From an uncultured Eubacteriales bacterium (GTDB lineage Bacteria > Bacillota > Clostridia > Christensenellales > Borkfalkiaceae): a DNA stretch of 48,313 bases. The notes beneath the pieces are model-generated. The model searched no databases. It was not told the origin of the DNA and saw nothing but the letters and a program-made list of their open reading frames with translations. The DNA lies in assembly GCA_900548285.1 (NCBI GenBank), contig URKE01000010.1:1-48313 (forward strand), given 5' to 3'. The number at the start of each line of letters is the position of its first letter. Position 1 is the stretch's first letter. The translations under genes and the position numbers were made by a program. Positions 15,116 through 25,900 of the stretch are shown one piece after another.

Positions 15116-17734
15116 ATGAAACTTTCAAAGAAACTGATCGCAATCATTCTCGCGTGCGTTGTCGCCGTCGGCGGAACGGTGGGAATCATTGTCGCCTGCT
15201 CGACTAACAAGCCGCAGGCGAACGATCCCGAAACACGCACGTTCACGATGAGTATTTCTGCGCCGGACGGCGTTTTCAACCCGTATTTCTCTTCGTCGGC
15301 ATACGATTCGTCGATAACGGGACTTACTCAGATCGGAATGCTCAGCACCGATTCTCAGGGCAAAATCGTCTGCGGTGAAAACGAACCTACGGTTGCCAAG
15401 GATTACACGTCCAAAACCGAAGGCGCTTACACGACTTACGAATTTCTCATCAAAAACGGAATAAAGTTCTCGGACGGCGAGCCTCTTACGATAAAGGACG
15501 TTCTTTTCAACCTTTACGTTTATCTCGATCCCTCTTACTCCGGTTCCGCCACTATTTATTCGACCGATATAGTCGGACTTAAAAGCTATCGTCAGCAGAG
15601 CGAACAGGTAGGCGACGAATCGGCTTTCGAGGAACAATTCATCGGCGAAGCAAATCAACGTATCGGCGATCTTGTGGACTTTGTCCGCTACAATTACGCG
15701 CAGACTCCCAACGACGAAAGACCCGATTACGTAGGCGACTGGAGCGACGAGAAGAAGGCTTCCGCCAAAAAGGATTTCGAAACGGTTGCGGAAAAGTTCA
15801 AGGAAGAACTTACGACGGACTGGAACAGTATAGACAAGGAATCTTATAAGGACTGGAATTTCACCGAAGTCTGGCAGATATTCCTTTATAACGACGGCGG
15901 ATACAGCAATTTCCTTCAGGAAAACCCCGAAAAACCCGGATATCCCCTGAAAGACGCCGACGGAAATTATAAGTTGAACGAAGAAGAAGCGAATGCTTGC
16001 TATGAGGACGAAATTAAGCCGTATATCGACGAACATCCCGAATTGAGCAAGGAAAACGCGATAAAGGAGTACTGCATAAACAGCGTACACGAAAACTATT
16101 TCCCCAGGAATAAAGAAGGGGAGTACGATCTCACCAGAACCAAGGGCGATAACTTCTACAACATAGTTAACTACTGGGCGACCGCGACGACGATTTCCGA
16201 TTTGTTCACGCAGGAAGCGAAAACCGAATATTTTGCCAAGAGCGAAAAGGTTGTGCCTACCATTTCGGGAATAACCACGCGTAAGGAATCGTCCGCGTTC
16301 AACGGCAAGAAACTTGACGGCGAGTACGACGTTCTTACGATAAAAATCAACGGCGTAGACCCCAAGGCGATTTATAACTTCGCTTTCACGGTCGCTCCCA
16401 TGCACTATTATTCGACTCATTCCTGGACTAACCCCGAAACGGGCGTAACGAAGGATTACATCGCGTCTTTCGACGCGAGCAAAGGCGAGTTCGGTCTTGA
16501 ATTCGGTAACAGTACTTTTATGACCGATGTCGTCAACGGAAGAGATAAAGTGGGCTTGCCGGTAGGCGCGGGTTGTTATATGGCTTCCGACGAAAGCGGT
16601 AACGAAAAGTCGTCGGCGAGCGCGTTCTTCAACAACAACATGATTTATTACGTCCGCAACCCCTATTTTGAAACAGTAGGTTCGGGGCTTTCCAACGCGA
16701 AAATCAAATACGTAACTTATAAGGTCGTAGAGTCCGACCAGATCATAAACGCAATCAAGCAGAACAACGTCGATTACGGCGAGCCGAGCGCAACGCAGGA
16801 TAACATAAAATACGCGGATTCCTCGAGCGTCGGTCACGTCGAAATATCCACGAGCGGTTACGGCTACGTGGGCGTCAACCCTCGTTTCGTTCCGAATATC
16901 AACGTAAGAAGAGCGATAATGAAGGCGTTCGACACGAGCATTATCGTAAACGACTATTATCAGGGCGGTCTTGCCGAAATAATCAGAAGACCTATGTCCA
17001 CCAACAGTTGGGCTTACCCCAGAGGAGTCGGCGTTTACGAATATACGGACGAAAACGGGAAAAAGAAAGATTACAAGTACGACAGCACCGGCAGCGAAAT
17101 CGAGGCGCTCGTCAAAGCGGCGGGTTACACCAAGAACAGCAACGGCGTTTACGAAAAGGATATCGCGGGATTCGGAACGGATACGCTTAACTATAAACTT
17201 ACGATAGCGGGCGGCTCCACCGACCATCCGGCGTATAAAATGTTCCTCAGGGCTCAGTCCATTCTCAACAGAGCGGGCTTCGACGTCAAGGTCGTAACTT
17301 CGCAGACCGCGCTCAGCGATCTTTCTTCCGGCAAACTTGCCGTATGGGCGGCGGCATGGTCGTCCACGATCGACCCGGATATGTATCAGGTTTACCATAT
17401 CGATTCTCAGGCAAGTTCCACTTCTAACTGGGGATATAAGCAGATCAAGAGCGGTAAAAACGGCGCGTATAAGCAGGAATATCAGATCATAACCGACCTC
17501 AGCGAACTTATCGACGCGGGCAGAGCGACGATCGACGAAAACGAAAGAAAGAGAATTTACGCCAACGCTCTCAACAAGATCATGGAACTCGCGGTAGAAT
17601 TCCCGACGTACCAGAGAAAAGATATGATGGCTTATAACAAAAACGTTCTCGACGTAAAGACGATGACGCCCGAAAACGAACGTTCGCCTTATAACGGACT
17701 TATTTCGAGAATCTGGGAGTTGAATTACCTGTAA
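15116..17734 (+). CDS. oppA: Oligopeptide ABC transporter substrate-binding lipoprotein
   Basis: It captures peptides outside the cell and delivers them to the OppBC permease. The 872-residue protein has a lipoprotein signal with lipobox IVAC (C28) and a family-5 solute-binding fold: FSDGEPLTIKDVLFNL near 117-132, the domain-junction region LPVGAGCYM near 482, and the RRAIMKAFD helix near 600. It is about 300 residues longer than typical OppA (540-600). Much of the extra length is a charged insert at roughly 160-350. AGAAGGAG lies 5 bases before the ATG. The permease and ATPase genes follow in order, which supports the assignment. The substrate being peptides is inferred from family and from the protease upstream; nickel or sugar-binding relatives are less likely given the context. 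Confidence 0.9.
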   Translation: MKLSKKLIAIILACVVAVGGTVGIIVACSTNKPQANDPETRTFTMSISAPDGVFNPYFSSSAYDSSITGLTQIGMLSTDSQGKIVCGENEPTVAKDYTSKTEGAYTTYEFLIKNGIKFSDGEPLTIKDVLFNLYVYLDPSYSGSATIYSTDIVGLKSYRQQSEQVGDESAFEEQFIGEANQRIGDLVDFVRYNYAQTPNDERPDYVGDWSDEKKASAKKDFETVAEKFKEELTTDWNSIDKESYKDWNFTEVWQIFLYNDGGYSNFLQENPEKPGYPLKDADGNYKLNEEEANACYEDEIKPYIDEHPELSKENAIKEYCINSVHENYFPRNKEGEYDLTRTKGDNFYNIVNYWATATTISDLFTQEAKTEYFAKSEKVVPTISGITTRKESSAFNGKKLDGEYDVLTIKINGVDPKAIYNFAFTVAPMHYYSTHSWTNPETGVTKDYIASFDASKGEFGLEFGNSTFMTDVVNGRDKVGLPVGAGCYMASDESGNEKSSASAFFNNNMIYYVRNPYFETVGSGLSNAKIKYVTYKVVESDQIINAIKQNNVDYGEPSATQDNIKYADSSSVGHVEISTSGYGYVGVNPRFVPNINVRRAIMKAFDTSIIVNDYYQGGLAEIIRRPMSTNSWAYPRGVGVYEYTDENGKKKDYKYDSTGSEIEALVKAAGYTKNSNGVYEKDIAGFGTDTLNYKLTIAGGSTDHPAYKMFLRAQSILNRAGFDVKVVTSQTALSDLSSGKLAVWAAAWSSTIDPDMYQVYHIDSQASSTSNWGYKQIKSGKNGAYKQEYQIITDLSELIDAGRATIDENERKRIYANALNKIMELAVEFPTYQRKDMMAYNKNVLDVKTMTPENERSPYNGLISRIWELNYL

Positions 17735-17776
17735 TAAAAAACGCTCGTAAAAGCGGGCAACACTATAAATTTTACA

Positions 17777-17803
17777 CGCGGCGGCGATTAACCCGCCGCC
17801 GCG
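17777..17803 (+). promoter_or_regulatory. GC-rich stem-loop between oppA and oppB
   Basis: An 8-bp stem (CGCGGCGG 17777-17784 with CCGCCGCG 17796-17803) has an 11-base loop and no T run after it. It separates the binding-protein gene from the permease genes, where such hairpins commonly protect the upstream message so that the binding protein is made in excess. Confidence 0.55.
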
Positions 17804-17819
17804 GCAGGACGCAGTATAT

Positions 17820-19256
17820 ATGGATATGTTAAAATACGTGGTAAAAAGATTACTTCTTGCCGTGCTGATCCTGTTCGGAGTTTCGGTCATCATTTACGCT
17901 CTCGCGAGGTTTATGCCCACCGATTACGTTGATAATCAGTATTCTTCGGCAGTGCAGCAAGGCACGATGAAGCAGGAGGACGTTGACCGTATAAAGGAAT
18001 TATACGGTTTGTCCATGCCGGACGCCTATTTGAAAATAGAAATGGGCGAGGGCAGTTCTTTTGCCGGCAAAACTTTTACCAAAAACACGAAACAAGTCAC
18101 TTACGAAGAGGACGTAACGCTCGGCATAAAGACTTTTGCGGAGTGGTATGCAGGCGACTTCGACGGAAGCAGGAACACGAGGCTTATTTTAAATGCCGAC
18201 GGAACTTACTCTGTCTGCAAAGTTCAGAGCAAGGGCGCGGCTGTGGACAACGACGGCGAATCGGGGGAGGAGAGCGACGATGATCGCCTTATAACGATCG
18301 ACGAAGTTCTCACGGTTGTTGAATCGGGAACTTATAAAATCGTAACCGATGACGAAAACGACTTCAAAACGATCAGAAACATAGTTTTTACCGAAAACAA
18401 ACTCGGCGAAATCGAAGGTAAAGTCAACTATCGTCTGGCGGGATTTTTCGATAAATTCGGCGCGGTTTTAGGCGGCTATTTCAAGTGGCTCGGCAATATG
18501 CTCAAAGGCGACCTCGGAATGTCGTTCAAGTATAAACGCCCCGTTCAGGACGTTATAACTCAGAATATGGGAATATCGTTCGCGATAGCCTTTATCGCAA
18601 CTATTCTGCAATTTCTCATTGCGATTCCGCTCGGAATCAAAGCCGCCGTCAATCAATACGGCGTGGTGGACTATACCGTCACGGTTCTCGCGATGATAGG
18701 CATATCGCTCCCCACGTTCTTCCTTGCCGCGCTCGCGATCAAGGTTTTCGCGGTAGATCTCGGCTGGTTCGAAGTCGGCGGTATCGCTTCGTCGTCTATC
18801 CCCAAGGACGCTTCCTGGCTCGTCAGATTCGGCGATAACCTCTGGCATATGGTTTTGCCCATGTCGGTTCTCGTCATTCTGTCCGTCGGCTCGCTCATGC
18901 GTTACACGAGAACGAACACTCTCGAAGCGTTAAAAGCGGACTACGTAAGAACGGCGCGCGCCAAAGGGCTCAGCGAACACAAAGTAATTTATAAACACGT
19001 TTTCAGGAATACTATGATTCCGCTCGTAACGATGATGGCGGGAATTCTGCCGAGTTTGTTCGGCGGGGCGATGATAACCGAAACGGTTTTCAGTATTCCG
19101 GGTATCGGTAAACTCGCATACGACGCTCTCGTCGTGGCGGATATCCCGTTCATAATGGGTTACAACATGTTCATCGCGGTTTTAACGGTTGTCGGAACGC
19201 TTTTGAGCGATCTGATGTACGCGGTCGTCGACCCGAGAGTAAAACTCGGCAGATAA
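17820..19256 (+). CDS. oppB: Oligopeptide ABC transporter permease with a large extracytoplasmic insert
   Basis: This inner-membrane permease forms the peptide channel with OppC. The 478-residue protein starts with the usual first helix (YVVKRLLLAVLILFGVSVIIYALARFMP) split here as residues about 5-32. The conserved GDLGMSF segment is near residue 234 and is followed by five further helices. The EAA loop reads RAKGLSEHKVIYKHVFRNTMIP in parts at about 379-400. Typical OppB is about 310 residues; the surplus is an acidic, beta-rich insert (about 63-205) between helix 1 and GDLG, on the outside of the membrane. AGGA lies 10 bases before the first ATG. It lies between oppA and oppC, 11 bases before the latter. 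Confidence 0.93.
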   Translation: MDMLKYVVKRLLLAVLILFGVSVIIYALARFMPTDYVDNQYSSAVQQGTMKQEDVDRIKELYGLSMPDAYLKIEMGEGSSFAGKTFTKNTKQVTYEEDVTLGIKTFAEWYAGDFDGSRNTRLILNADGTYSVCKVQSKGAAVDNDGESGEESDDDRLITIDEVLTVVESGTYKIVTDDENDFKTIRNIVFTENKLGEIEGKVNYRLAGFFDKFGAVLGGYFKWLGNMLKGDLGMSFKYKRPVQDVITQNMGISFAIAFIATILQFLIAIPLGIKAAVNQYGVVDYTVTVLAMIGISLPTFFLAALAIKVFAVDLGWFEVGGIASSSIPKDASWLVRFGDNLWHMVLPMSVLVILSVGSLMRYTRTNTLEALKADYVRTARAKGLSEHKVIYKHVFRNTMIPLVTMMAGILPSLFGGAMITETVFSIPGIGKLAYDALVVADIPFIMGYNMFIAVLTVVGTLLSDLMYAVVDPRVKLGR

Positions 19257-19267
19257 AGGAGAGAGGT

Positions 19268-20419
19268 ATGGAAGAGAATAAAGAAAAAACAGTTATCGAC
19301 AATCCTACCGATACTCTTTTCGGCGAACGCAGAAGAATAGCGGAACTTTCCGCGGCAAGCGAGGAAGAACTTAAGAAAATCGTTTCCGAGGAAAACGCGT
19401 TCGGCGAATACGAAGAGGAAAACGAGATAAGCACGGAAGAAATAACAAGCAGAACTCTCAGCCCGGGGATACTCGTTTTAAAGAGATTTTTCCGTTCAAA
19501 ATTATCCATGACGGGGCTTATAATGCTCGTGGTGTTGTTTATCTTTTCGTTTTTAGGTCCTCTTCTTCCGTTCGGATTCATCTGGGGCGAACGCACGCCC
19601 GACGAATCGCAGGCGGTTGTAGAAGAGTATTGCAAAGAGGTCGAAAGCCCCGTTTACGGCGATATGCCCGTTTATATAATCACTTATTCCGAACCGAGTA
19701 ACTATCTTAAGCCCTCGCTTTCGCATCTTCTCGGCACGGACGATAAGGGTTACGACGTGTTTTCAAGGCTTATGTACGGCGGCAGAGTTTCGCTTACGGT
19801 CGGTTTCGTCGTAATAATTCTCGAAACGCTTTTAGGCGTGTTTTTAGGCGGACTTGCGGGCTATTTCGGCGGCTGGGTAGACCAGGTTATAATGAGAATA
19901 GTCGATATTTTCAACTGCGTCCCCACGCTCCCGATGATGATGATTATCGGCGTCGCTTTGGACGCGAAAGACGTCACCGGTCCCGCGAAATTGTATATAC
20001 TTATGGCAATGCTCACGGTATTCGGCTGGGCGGGAACGGCAAGGCTCGTAAGAGGTCAGATTCTTTCGCTCAGAGAGCAGGACTTTATGCTCAGCGCGGA
20101 GGCGAGCGGACTTCCCGTCGGCAGAAAGATTTTCAAACATCTTATCCCGAACGTAATGCCGCAACTCATCGTTTCGATGACGCTCGGACTCGGCGGAATC
20201 ATTCTCACCGAAGCCACGCTCGGCTATCTCGGAATAGGCTTGCCGGCAGAATACGCAACCTGGGGCAACATGATCAACGCGGCGGCGAACAACACCACGC
20301 TCAGAAATTATCCCAATCTCTGGATTTCTCCGGGTATCTGCATAGTTCTCGCCGTTCTCGCGTTTAACTTTGTCGGCGACGGCTTGCGCGACGCTTACGA
20401 TCCCAAGGCGATGAGGTGA
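19268..20419 (+). CDS. oppC: Oligopeptide ABC transporter permease OppC
   Basis: This is the second channel subunit of the peptide importer. The 383-residue protein has an acidic cytoplasmic N-terminal extension of about 70 residues, a first helix near 83-103, then an outer segment carrying the conserved HLLGTDDKGYDVFSRLMYG (about 155-173) before five more helices. The EAA motif (EASGLPVGRKIFKHLIPNVMP in two parts, about 278-298) contacts the ATPases. It is about 80 residues longer than usual, mostly at the N-terminus and in the first outer loop. AAAGGAGAGAGG precedes the ATG. It ends 4 bases before oppD. Confidence 0.93.
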   Translation: MEENKEKTVIDNPTDTLFGERRRIAELSAASEEELKKIVSEENAFGEYEEENEISTEEITSRTLSPGILVLKRFFRSKLSMTGLIMLVVLFIFSFLGPLLPFGFIWGERTPDESQAVVEEYCKEVESPVYGDMPVYIITYSEPSNYLKPSLSHLLGTDDKGYDVFSRLMYGGRVSLTVGFVVIILETLLGVFLGGLAGYFGGWVDQVIMRIVDIFNCVPTLPMMMIIGVALDAKDVTGPAKLYILMAMLTVFGWAGTARLVRGQILSLREQDFMLSAEASGLPVGRKIFKHLIPNVMPQLIVSMTLGLGGIILTEATLGYLGIGLPAEYATWGNMINAAANNTTLRNYPNLWISPGICIVLAVLAFNFVGDGLRDAYDPKAMR

Positions 20420-20423
20420 TAAA

Positions 20424-21710
20424 ATGGAAGATAAAAAACACTATATATCCGCCAGGGAATCGAGAAACATCGCGAAAGAAAATGCGAAAGAAATAAAGAT
20501 TCTCAAAAAGAAAAGAGCGGCTTATAAAAAATCGGATTATATAACCCGGATGAAGGACGACAGAAATATCGTCGAATTCGATAATCTTCACACATACTTC
20601 TATACGGACAGCGGCGTGGTTAAGGCTGTCAACGGCGTGTCGTTCGATATCCCCGCGGGTTCCACGGTTGGCGTGGTCGGCGAGTCCGGTTGCGGAAAGT
20701 CGGTCACGAGTTTGTCGCTTATGCAGCTTGTTCAGGGGCCTATGGGGCAAATCGTCGACGGAAGCATACGTTTCCGTTCCACGGTTAAAACTCCCGTCGG
20801 CGAAGAGCCGATTATGGAAGAAGTCAGGGATGAAAACGGAAACGTCGTTGTCGGCGATGACGGAAAACCCATAACGAAACAGTCGGTGGACGGAAAAGGC
20901 AAACCGCGTTTCAGAAAGGTTTTCGAGGAACACGACGAAGTTGTGGATATAGCGAAAATGCCGCTGTCGGAAATGTCGAAAATACGCGGCAGAGAAATCG
21001 CGATGATCTTTCAGGAGCCGATGACCTCGCTTAATCCCGTATTCACTATAGGCAACCAACTCGACGAAGTGACGTTGCTTCACGTGGACGGCGCGGACAA
21101 AATCGCCGCAAAGGAAAGAAGCCTCGAAATGCTTCGCCTCGTCGGCATAGCGATGCCCGAACACGTTTACAAATCTTACCCGCACGAACTTTCGGGCGGT
21201 ATGCGTCAGAGGGTTATGATAGCCATGGCTCTTTGCTGCAACCCGAAACTCATTATAGCGGACGAACCGACAACCGCGCTCGACGTCACCATTCAGGCGC
21301 AGATATTCGATCTTCTCCGCGACGTTAAGGAGAAAATCAGCGGAAGCATAATGCTCATCACGCACGATCTCGGCGTTATCGCCGAAATGGTCGATTACGT
21401 CGTGGTTATGTACGCGGGCAGAGTCGTGGAAAAGGGTACGGTTACGGAGATATTCAAGAACCCGATGCACCCTTACACGATAGGGCTTCAGAAGAGCAAA
21501 CCCGTCGTCGGGAAAGAGGTCGACAGGCTTTACAGTATCCCCGGCAACGTGCCAAACCCCGTGAATATGCCTTCAACCTGCTATTTCAAGGACAGGTGCA
21601 ATATGAAATGCAACGTGTGCAAAAACGGTTATCCGCCGATGGTGCAGGTTTCGCCCACGCATTACGTCGCGTGTTATCTCGCGTTAAAGGAGGGGCTCAG
21701 CAATGGCTGA
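20424..21710 (+). CDS. oppD: Oligopeptide ABC transporter ATP-binding protein OppD
   Basis: This cytoplasmic ATPase powers peptide import with OppF. The 428-residue protein shows Walker A GESGCGKS (86-93), signature LSGGMRQR, Walker B LIIADEP and the switch histidine in LITHDLG. The C-terminal oligopeptide-transporter region has four cysteines (CYFKDRC, CNVC, VAC) of the kind that may bind an Fe-S cluster in this family. Two extras stand out: a basic N-terminal extension of about 48 residues and an insert of about 70 residues (roughly 110-185) between Walker A and the Q-loop. Its end overlaps the start of oppF by 8 bases, indicating translational coupling. Confidence 0.95.
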   Translation: MEDKKHYISARESRNIAKENAKEIKILKKKRAAYKKSDYITRMKDDRNIVEFDNLHTYFYTDSGVVKAVNGVSFDIPAGSTVGVVGESGCGKSVTSLSLMQLVQGPMGQIVDGSIRFRSTVKTPVGEEPIMEEVRDENGNVVVGDDGKPITKQSVDGKGKPRFRKVFEEHDEVVDIAKMPLSEMSKIRGREIAMIFQEPMTSLNPVFTIGNQLDEVTLLHVDGADKIAAKERSLEMLRLVGIAMPEHVYKSYPHELSGGMRQRVMIAMALCCNPKLIIADEPTTALDVTIQAQIFDLLRDVKEKISGSIMLITHDLGVIAEMVDYVVVMYAGRVVEKGTVTEIFKNPMHPYTIGLQKSKPVVGKEVDRLYSIPGNVPNPVNMPSTCYFKDRCNMKCNVCKNGYPPMVQVSPTHYVACYLALKEGLSNG

Positions 21711-22818
21711 TAACGTTGCCGTAAAAGGCGGAGAAGAGAAATACATTCTCGAAGTCAACAATCTCAAAGAATATTTCCCGATATCCAAGAGCCTTATGAA
21801 GAAGAACACGGTTTATCTCAAAGCGGTGGACGGAGTTTCGCTCAGGCTCAGAGAGGGGCAGACGATAGGCATAGTCGGAGAATCCGGTTGCGGAAAAACC
21901 ACGCTCGGAAGAACGATACTCAGGCTTTACGAACCCACGGACGGCGAGATAGTCTTTGAAGGTCAGCACATAGAAAAACTTAAAGGCGAGGCTCTCAGAA
22001 AAGTCCGCCCGAATTTTCAGATGATTTTCCAGGATCCTTATTCGTCGCTTTCGCCGAGAATGACGGTCGGCGAGATCGTCGGAGAGGCGGTCAAAGTTCA
22101 CAAGATCGTTCCCGAATCGGAATATAAGGATTATATCGTAGACATAATGAAAAAATGCGGACTTCAGCCGCATTATTTCGACAGATACCCGCACGAATTC
22201 TCTGGCGGACAAAGACAGCGTATCTGCATAGCGAAGGCGCTCGCGTTAAAGCCGAAACTCGTCATCTGCGACGAACCCGTTTCGGCTCTCGACGTTTCCA
22301 TTCAGGCTCAGATAATCAACTTATTTAAGGACCTTCAGGAAACGGAACGCCTTTCATATATATTTATCTCGCACGATCTTTCGGTCGTGGAGCATATTTC
22401 GGACGAAGTGGGCGTTATGTATCTCGGCAATATGGTCGAATACGGCTCGAAGAGAGAAATGTTCGATAACCCGCTTCATCCTTACACGAAGGCGTTGTTT
22501 TCGGCGATTCCGATTCCGGATCCCGAAACGAAGATCAGGAGAATCGTTTTGCAGGGCGACATTCCTTCGCCGGCAAACCCGCCCAAGGGATGCAAATTCC
22601 ACACCCGTTGCAACGAGTGTATGAGCGCGTGCAAGTTGCTTGAACCCGAGTTCCGCGACGCAGGCGGCGGACATATGGTGGCTTGCCATAAGTACGACGA
22701 AGAAGTTATGGGTAACGCCGCTTATTACGACGAACTTCTCGTGAAACAAAAAGAAGAGGAAGAACGCGCCTTAAAGGAAGCCGAAGAAAAGAAAATCAAA
22801 AAGTTTTTCAAAAAGTAA
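21703..22818 (+). CDS. oppF: Oligopeptide ABC transporter ATP-binding protein OppF
   Basis: This is the second ATPase of the importer. The 371-residue protein has Walker A GESGCGKT (59-66), Q-loop MIFQDPYSSL, signature FSGGQRQR, Walker B LVICDEP and switch histidine in ISHDLSV. The C-terminal region again has the cysteine cluster (CKFHTRC, CMSAC, VAC). It ends in an unusual lysine/glutamate-rich tail of about 35 residues that looks like a short coiled coil. AAAGGAGG sits before the start, inside the end of oppD. A 92-base gap without a promoter separates it from the next lipoprotein gene. Confidence 0.95.
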   Translation: MADNVAVKGGEEKYILEVNNLKEYFPISKSLMKKNTVYLKAVDGVSLRLREGQTIGIVGESGCGKTTLGRTILRLYEPTDGEIVFEGQHIEKLKGEALRKVRPNFQMIFQDPYSSLSPRMTVGEIVGEAVKVHKIVPESEYKDYIVDIMKKCGLQPHYFDRYPHEFSGGQRQRICIAKALALKPKLVICDEPVSALDVSIQAQIINLFKDLQETERLSYIFISHDLSVVEHISDEVGVMYLGNMVEYGSKREMFDNPLHPYTKALFSAIPIPDPETKIRRIVLQGDIPSPANPPKGCKFHTRCNECMSACKLLEPEFRDAGGGHMVACHKYDEEVMGNAAYYDELLVKQKEEEERALKEAEEKKIKKFFKK

Positions 22819-22910
22819 GGCAGAGATTTTATCGGGGATGAAGTAAGCAAATTTGCGGACGGGCAAGGTCGGTCTGAATTTTGTCCGGAACAAACGAAAC
22901 AAGGAGCATT

Positions 22911-25900
22911 ATGATTAAACACAGGTCAGATAAAAAGATATTGATAGCGTTATTGACCGTTATATTGTGCGTCGCCGCGCTCGCTTGTACGGGTTGCGGG
23001 AAGAAGTTGAAAGTGACTTTTTCTTACGGCAACGGTATGAGCGACAGCGTAGTCGAAGTCAATAAAGGCGAAGCGGTCGCCGAACCGGGCGTTCCGACGA
23101 AAGAGGGTTTTGAATTCATCGGCTGGAAACAGAACGGCGCGGACGGGTATTACGTTTTCTCTACGCCCGTAACGGAAGATATAACGCTCGTAGCCGAATG
23201 GAAAGAAAAGGGCGGACAGGACAATCCGGACAATCCCGACGAAACGGTAAGAATCAGGTGGCAGGACGAAAGTTACGCGGAGTTTTTGTTCGACGGAAGC
23301 ATTCCGAGAAACGTGAAAAAGGGAACGACCGTGTCGTTCGGCTTGCGCGTATCGCCTTATTACGAGGGTTCTCCGGCGGTAAAGGCGGGCAACTCGGTTC
23401 TCACTCCCGACGCCGCCGGCAAATATTCGTTCGTGGCGCAAAGTTCGGTAACGGTTTCCGTTGAAGGGCTTACGAGAGCGGATTCCGTGATAAAAGGTAT
23501 GGGAACGATTAAAAGTCCTTATAAAATTGCGAACGCTTCTCAATTCAAAACATTCACGGACAGCATTAACAGCGGTTCGGACAAATATAAGGAAGCGTAT
23601 ATCGAACTGACTTCCGACATCGATTTCAACGGCGAAACGCTCGATCCGGTTGCAGACAACGCAAATTTGTATTTCTCCGGGAATTTTAACGGAAACGGAC
23701 ACACTCTTTCCGATTTCAACATCAACGCCGAAAACGGCTATGCCGGGTTGTTCGGTTATATCGTCACCGCAACGCTCGAAAATCTGAACGTTAAAAACGA
23801 TATCGTTCTCGAAACGTCGTCCAAACTCAATTATATCGCCGGCGGCATTGTTTCTTACAATATCGGTTCGGATATAATCAACTGCGGTTTCAGCGGCAGT
23901 TACAGCGTGGTCAACACGATAAACGAAGAGAATATGGCTCTTCACCTCGGCGGAATCTGCGGATTTATGCAGAGTTACGCTCCCGATTACACGGCTTCGA
24001 TTTCTTATTGCCGCGTGGACGGAACGCTTTCCTCTTCCGGAGATTATCCGCTTTATAACGTCGGCGGAATCGCGGGCGCGTCTTTCGGCGCGTCGGCGGC
24101 GGTCGCGGCTTCGGTTTACAACTGTTCGTTCAACGGCGAAATAAGCGGCAAAATTCAGAACGCGGGCGGTATCGTCGGTTATCTCAGAGAGAAATCTTCC
24201 CTCGCCAACTGTTACGTAAGCGGAAAAATCAGCGCGCTCATCAATCAGAAAGAATCGATCGCGGGCGCTATTTGCGGAAGAGCGGATAACGAAACTTCGG
24301 CAACGCATTGCGTTTCCGCGGCTAAACTTACGTGCGCTTTTTCTTCCGGAACGGAAGGCGAGAAGAGCGAAGTCTGCGGACTTGTTTTCAACGACGCTCA
24401 GATGGGCGTAGACTCGAGAAAAGCGGTTGTTAAGAACGTTTACAACGCGGAGAGCGGATCGTTTGATCAAAACGGAACTTCTTACGACCTTAAAAACCTC
24501 GGCAAGGTTTGCGAGCTCGCCGGCTGGAACAAAGCCGACTGGCAGACGGATAACGGAAAAATCGTTCCTTTATACGACGAAACCGCCGAGCAGAGTATTC
24601 ACGCCCGCTTCATATTCGGCACGGAAGTGACGAAATCCGATAAGGACGGCAAGCCGCTCACGCTCACCGAGGACACGGTTACCGCGAACGGAGTTTTGCC
24701 GGTATACGTTGTTTACGACGGAACGGGAATGAACACCTTCACCGCGGATAACGGACGAATCTCTTACGGATATTTCTTCGACAAAGAACTCACCGAAAGA
24801 GTTCCTTCCTGCTATCTTCTCACGAACGACGTCGATATATACGTCGGGTTTGCCGATTATGCGGACGTTGAGGGCGAATATTATCTCACGATAAAGGCGT
24901 CGAAGTCGGGCGATGTAAGAAATATCGAAATTCAACTCGTATTTGACGATAACGGCAAAATGACTATGATTTACGACGGTATCGTCGCGAGTTATATGTA
25001 CGTCTATAACGGCGAAAAAATCCTCATAAAAGACGGATATTTCGCTTATATCAGATATCCCGACATCGACACGAAAAAATATGATCTCACCGCAGACTAT
25101 TATTGCGATATCGTCGGCGATAAACTCGAAATTTACGACACGGTTTTCTTCGCGAAGCCCGACAACGCGGCAACGGCGAACAAACTCAACAAAGCGATGG
25201 GCAATTGGTATGCGTCCGACGGCTCCGTTTATAGTTTTCTTTCCGACGGCACGGGATCTATAACCGATGCGGACGGCGATTATTCCGAATTTACTTATTC
25301 GTGCAACGGAAACTCCGTAACGATAAAAATGGGCTCGGAATCGGGCAGCGCGAGCATTTCTTCGGACGGCAAAACGATGCAGTCCTCGAAATTCGATTTT
25401 ACGATTTCCAAAACCGATATTTATAAAGGACTTTGGGAAACAGGCTTCGCGAACCGCAAAACGATAGAATTCGACGGCAAGGGCGAAGTGAAGTATAACG
25501 GCGGAACTTATTCTTACGAAATAAACGGAGATGCGGTTTCGTTCGGCGGAATGACCGCCGCGTTCAACGATAGCGGACTTCTCGTCGTAACCGATAACGG
25601 AACGGAAACCGTTTACGGCAGAGAGGGAAGTTATATCGGCGTGTGGAAGGAAACGTTGCTCAATTATACCATGGTTCTTTACGGAATAGGCAAGGACGGT
25701 TACGGCCACGGCAGAGATTCCAATAACGTGGATTTCACTTATATCGCCGAAAAATCGTATGAATCTAAAATCGGAAAGGACGTAATTTCCGTCACTATGT
25801 ACTACCGCACGAGATTATACGGAATGTTCAACGAAGTGACGAGCAAGCAGGACAACTCAACCCTTCTTTATATGGTCGGTTATTACGCCGAAACCGGTAT

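Noticed and set aside
15125..17893. 922-codon open frame antisense to oppA
   Set aside because: Same effect as above. It covers the oppA gene, which has a lipobox, family motifs and a ribosome binding site; the antisense product has none.
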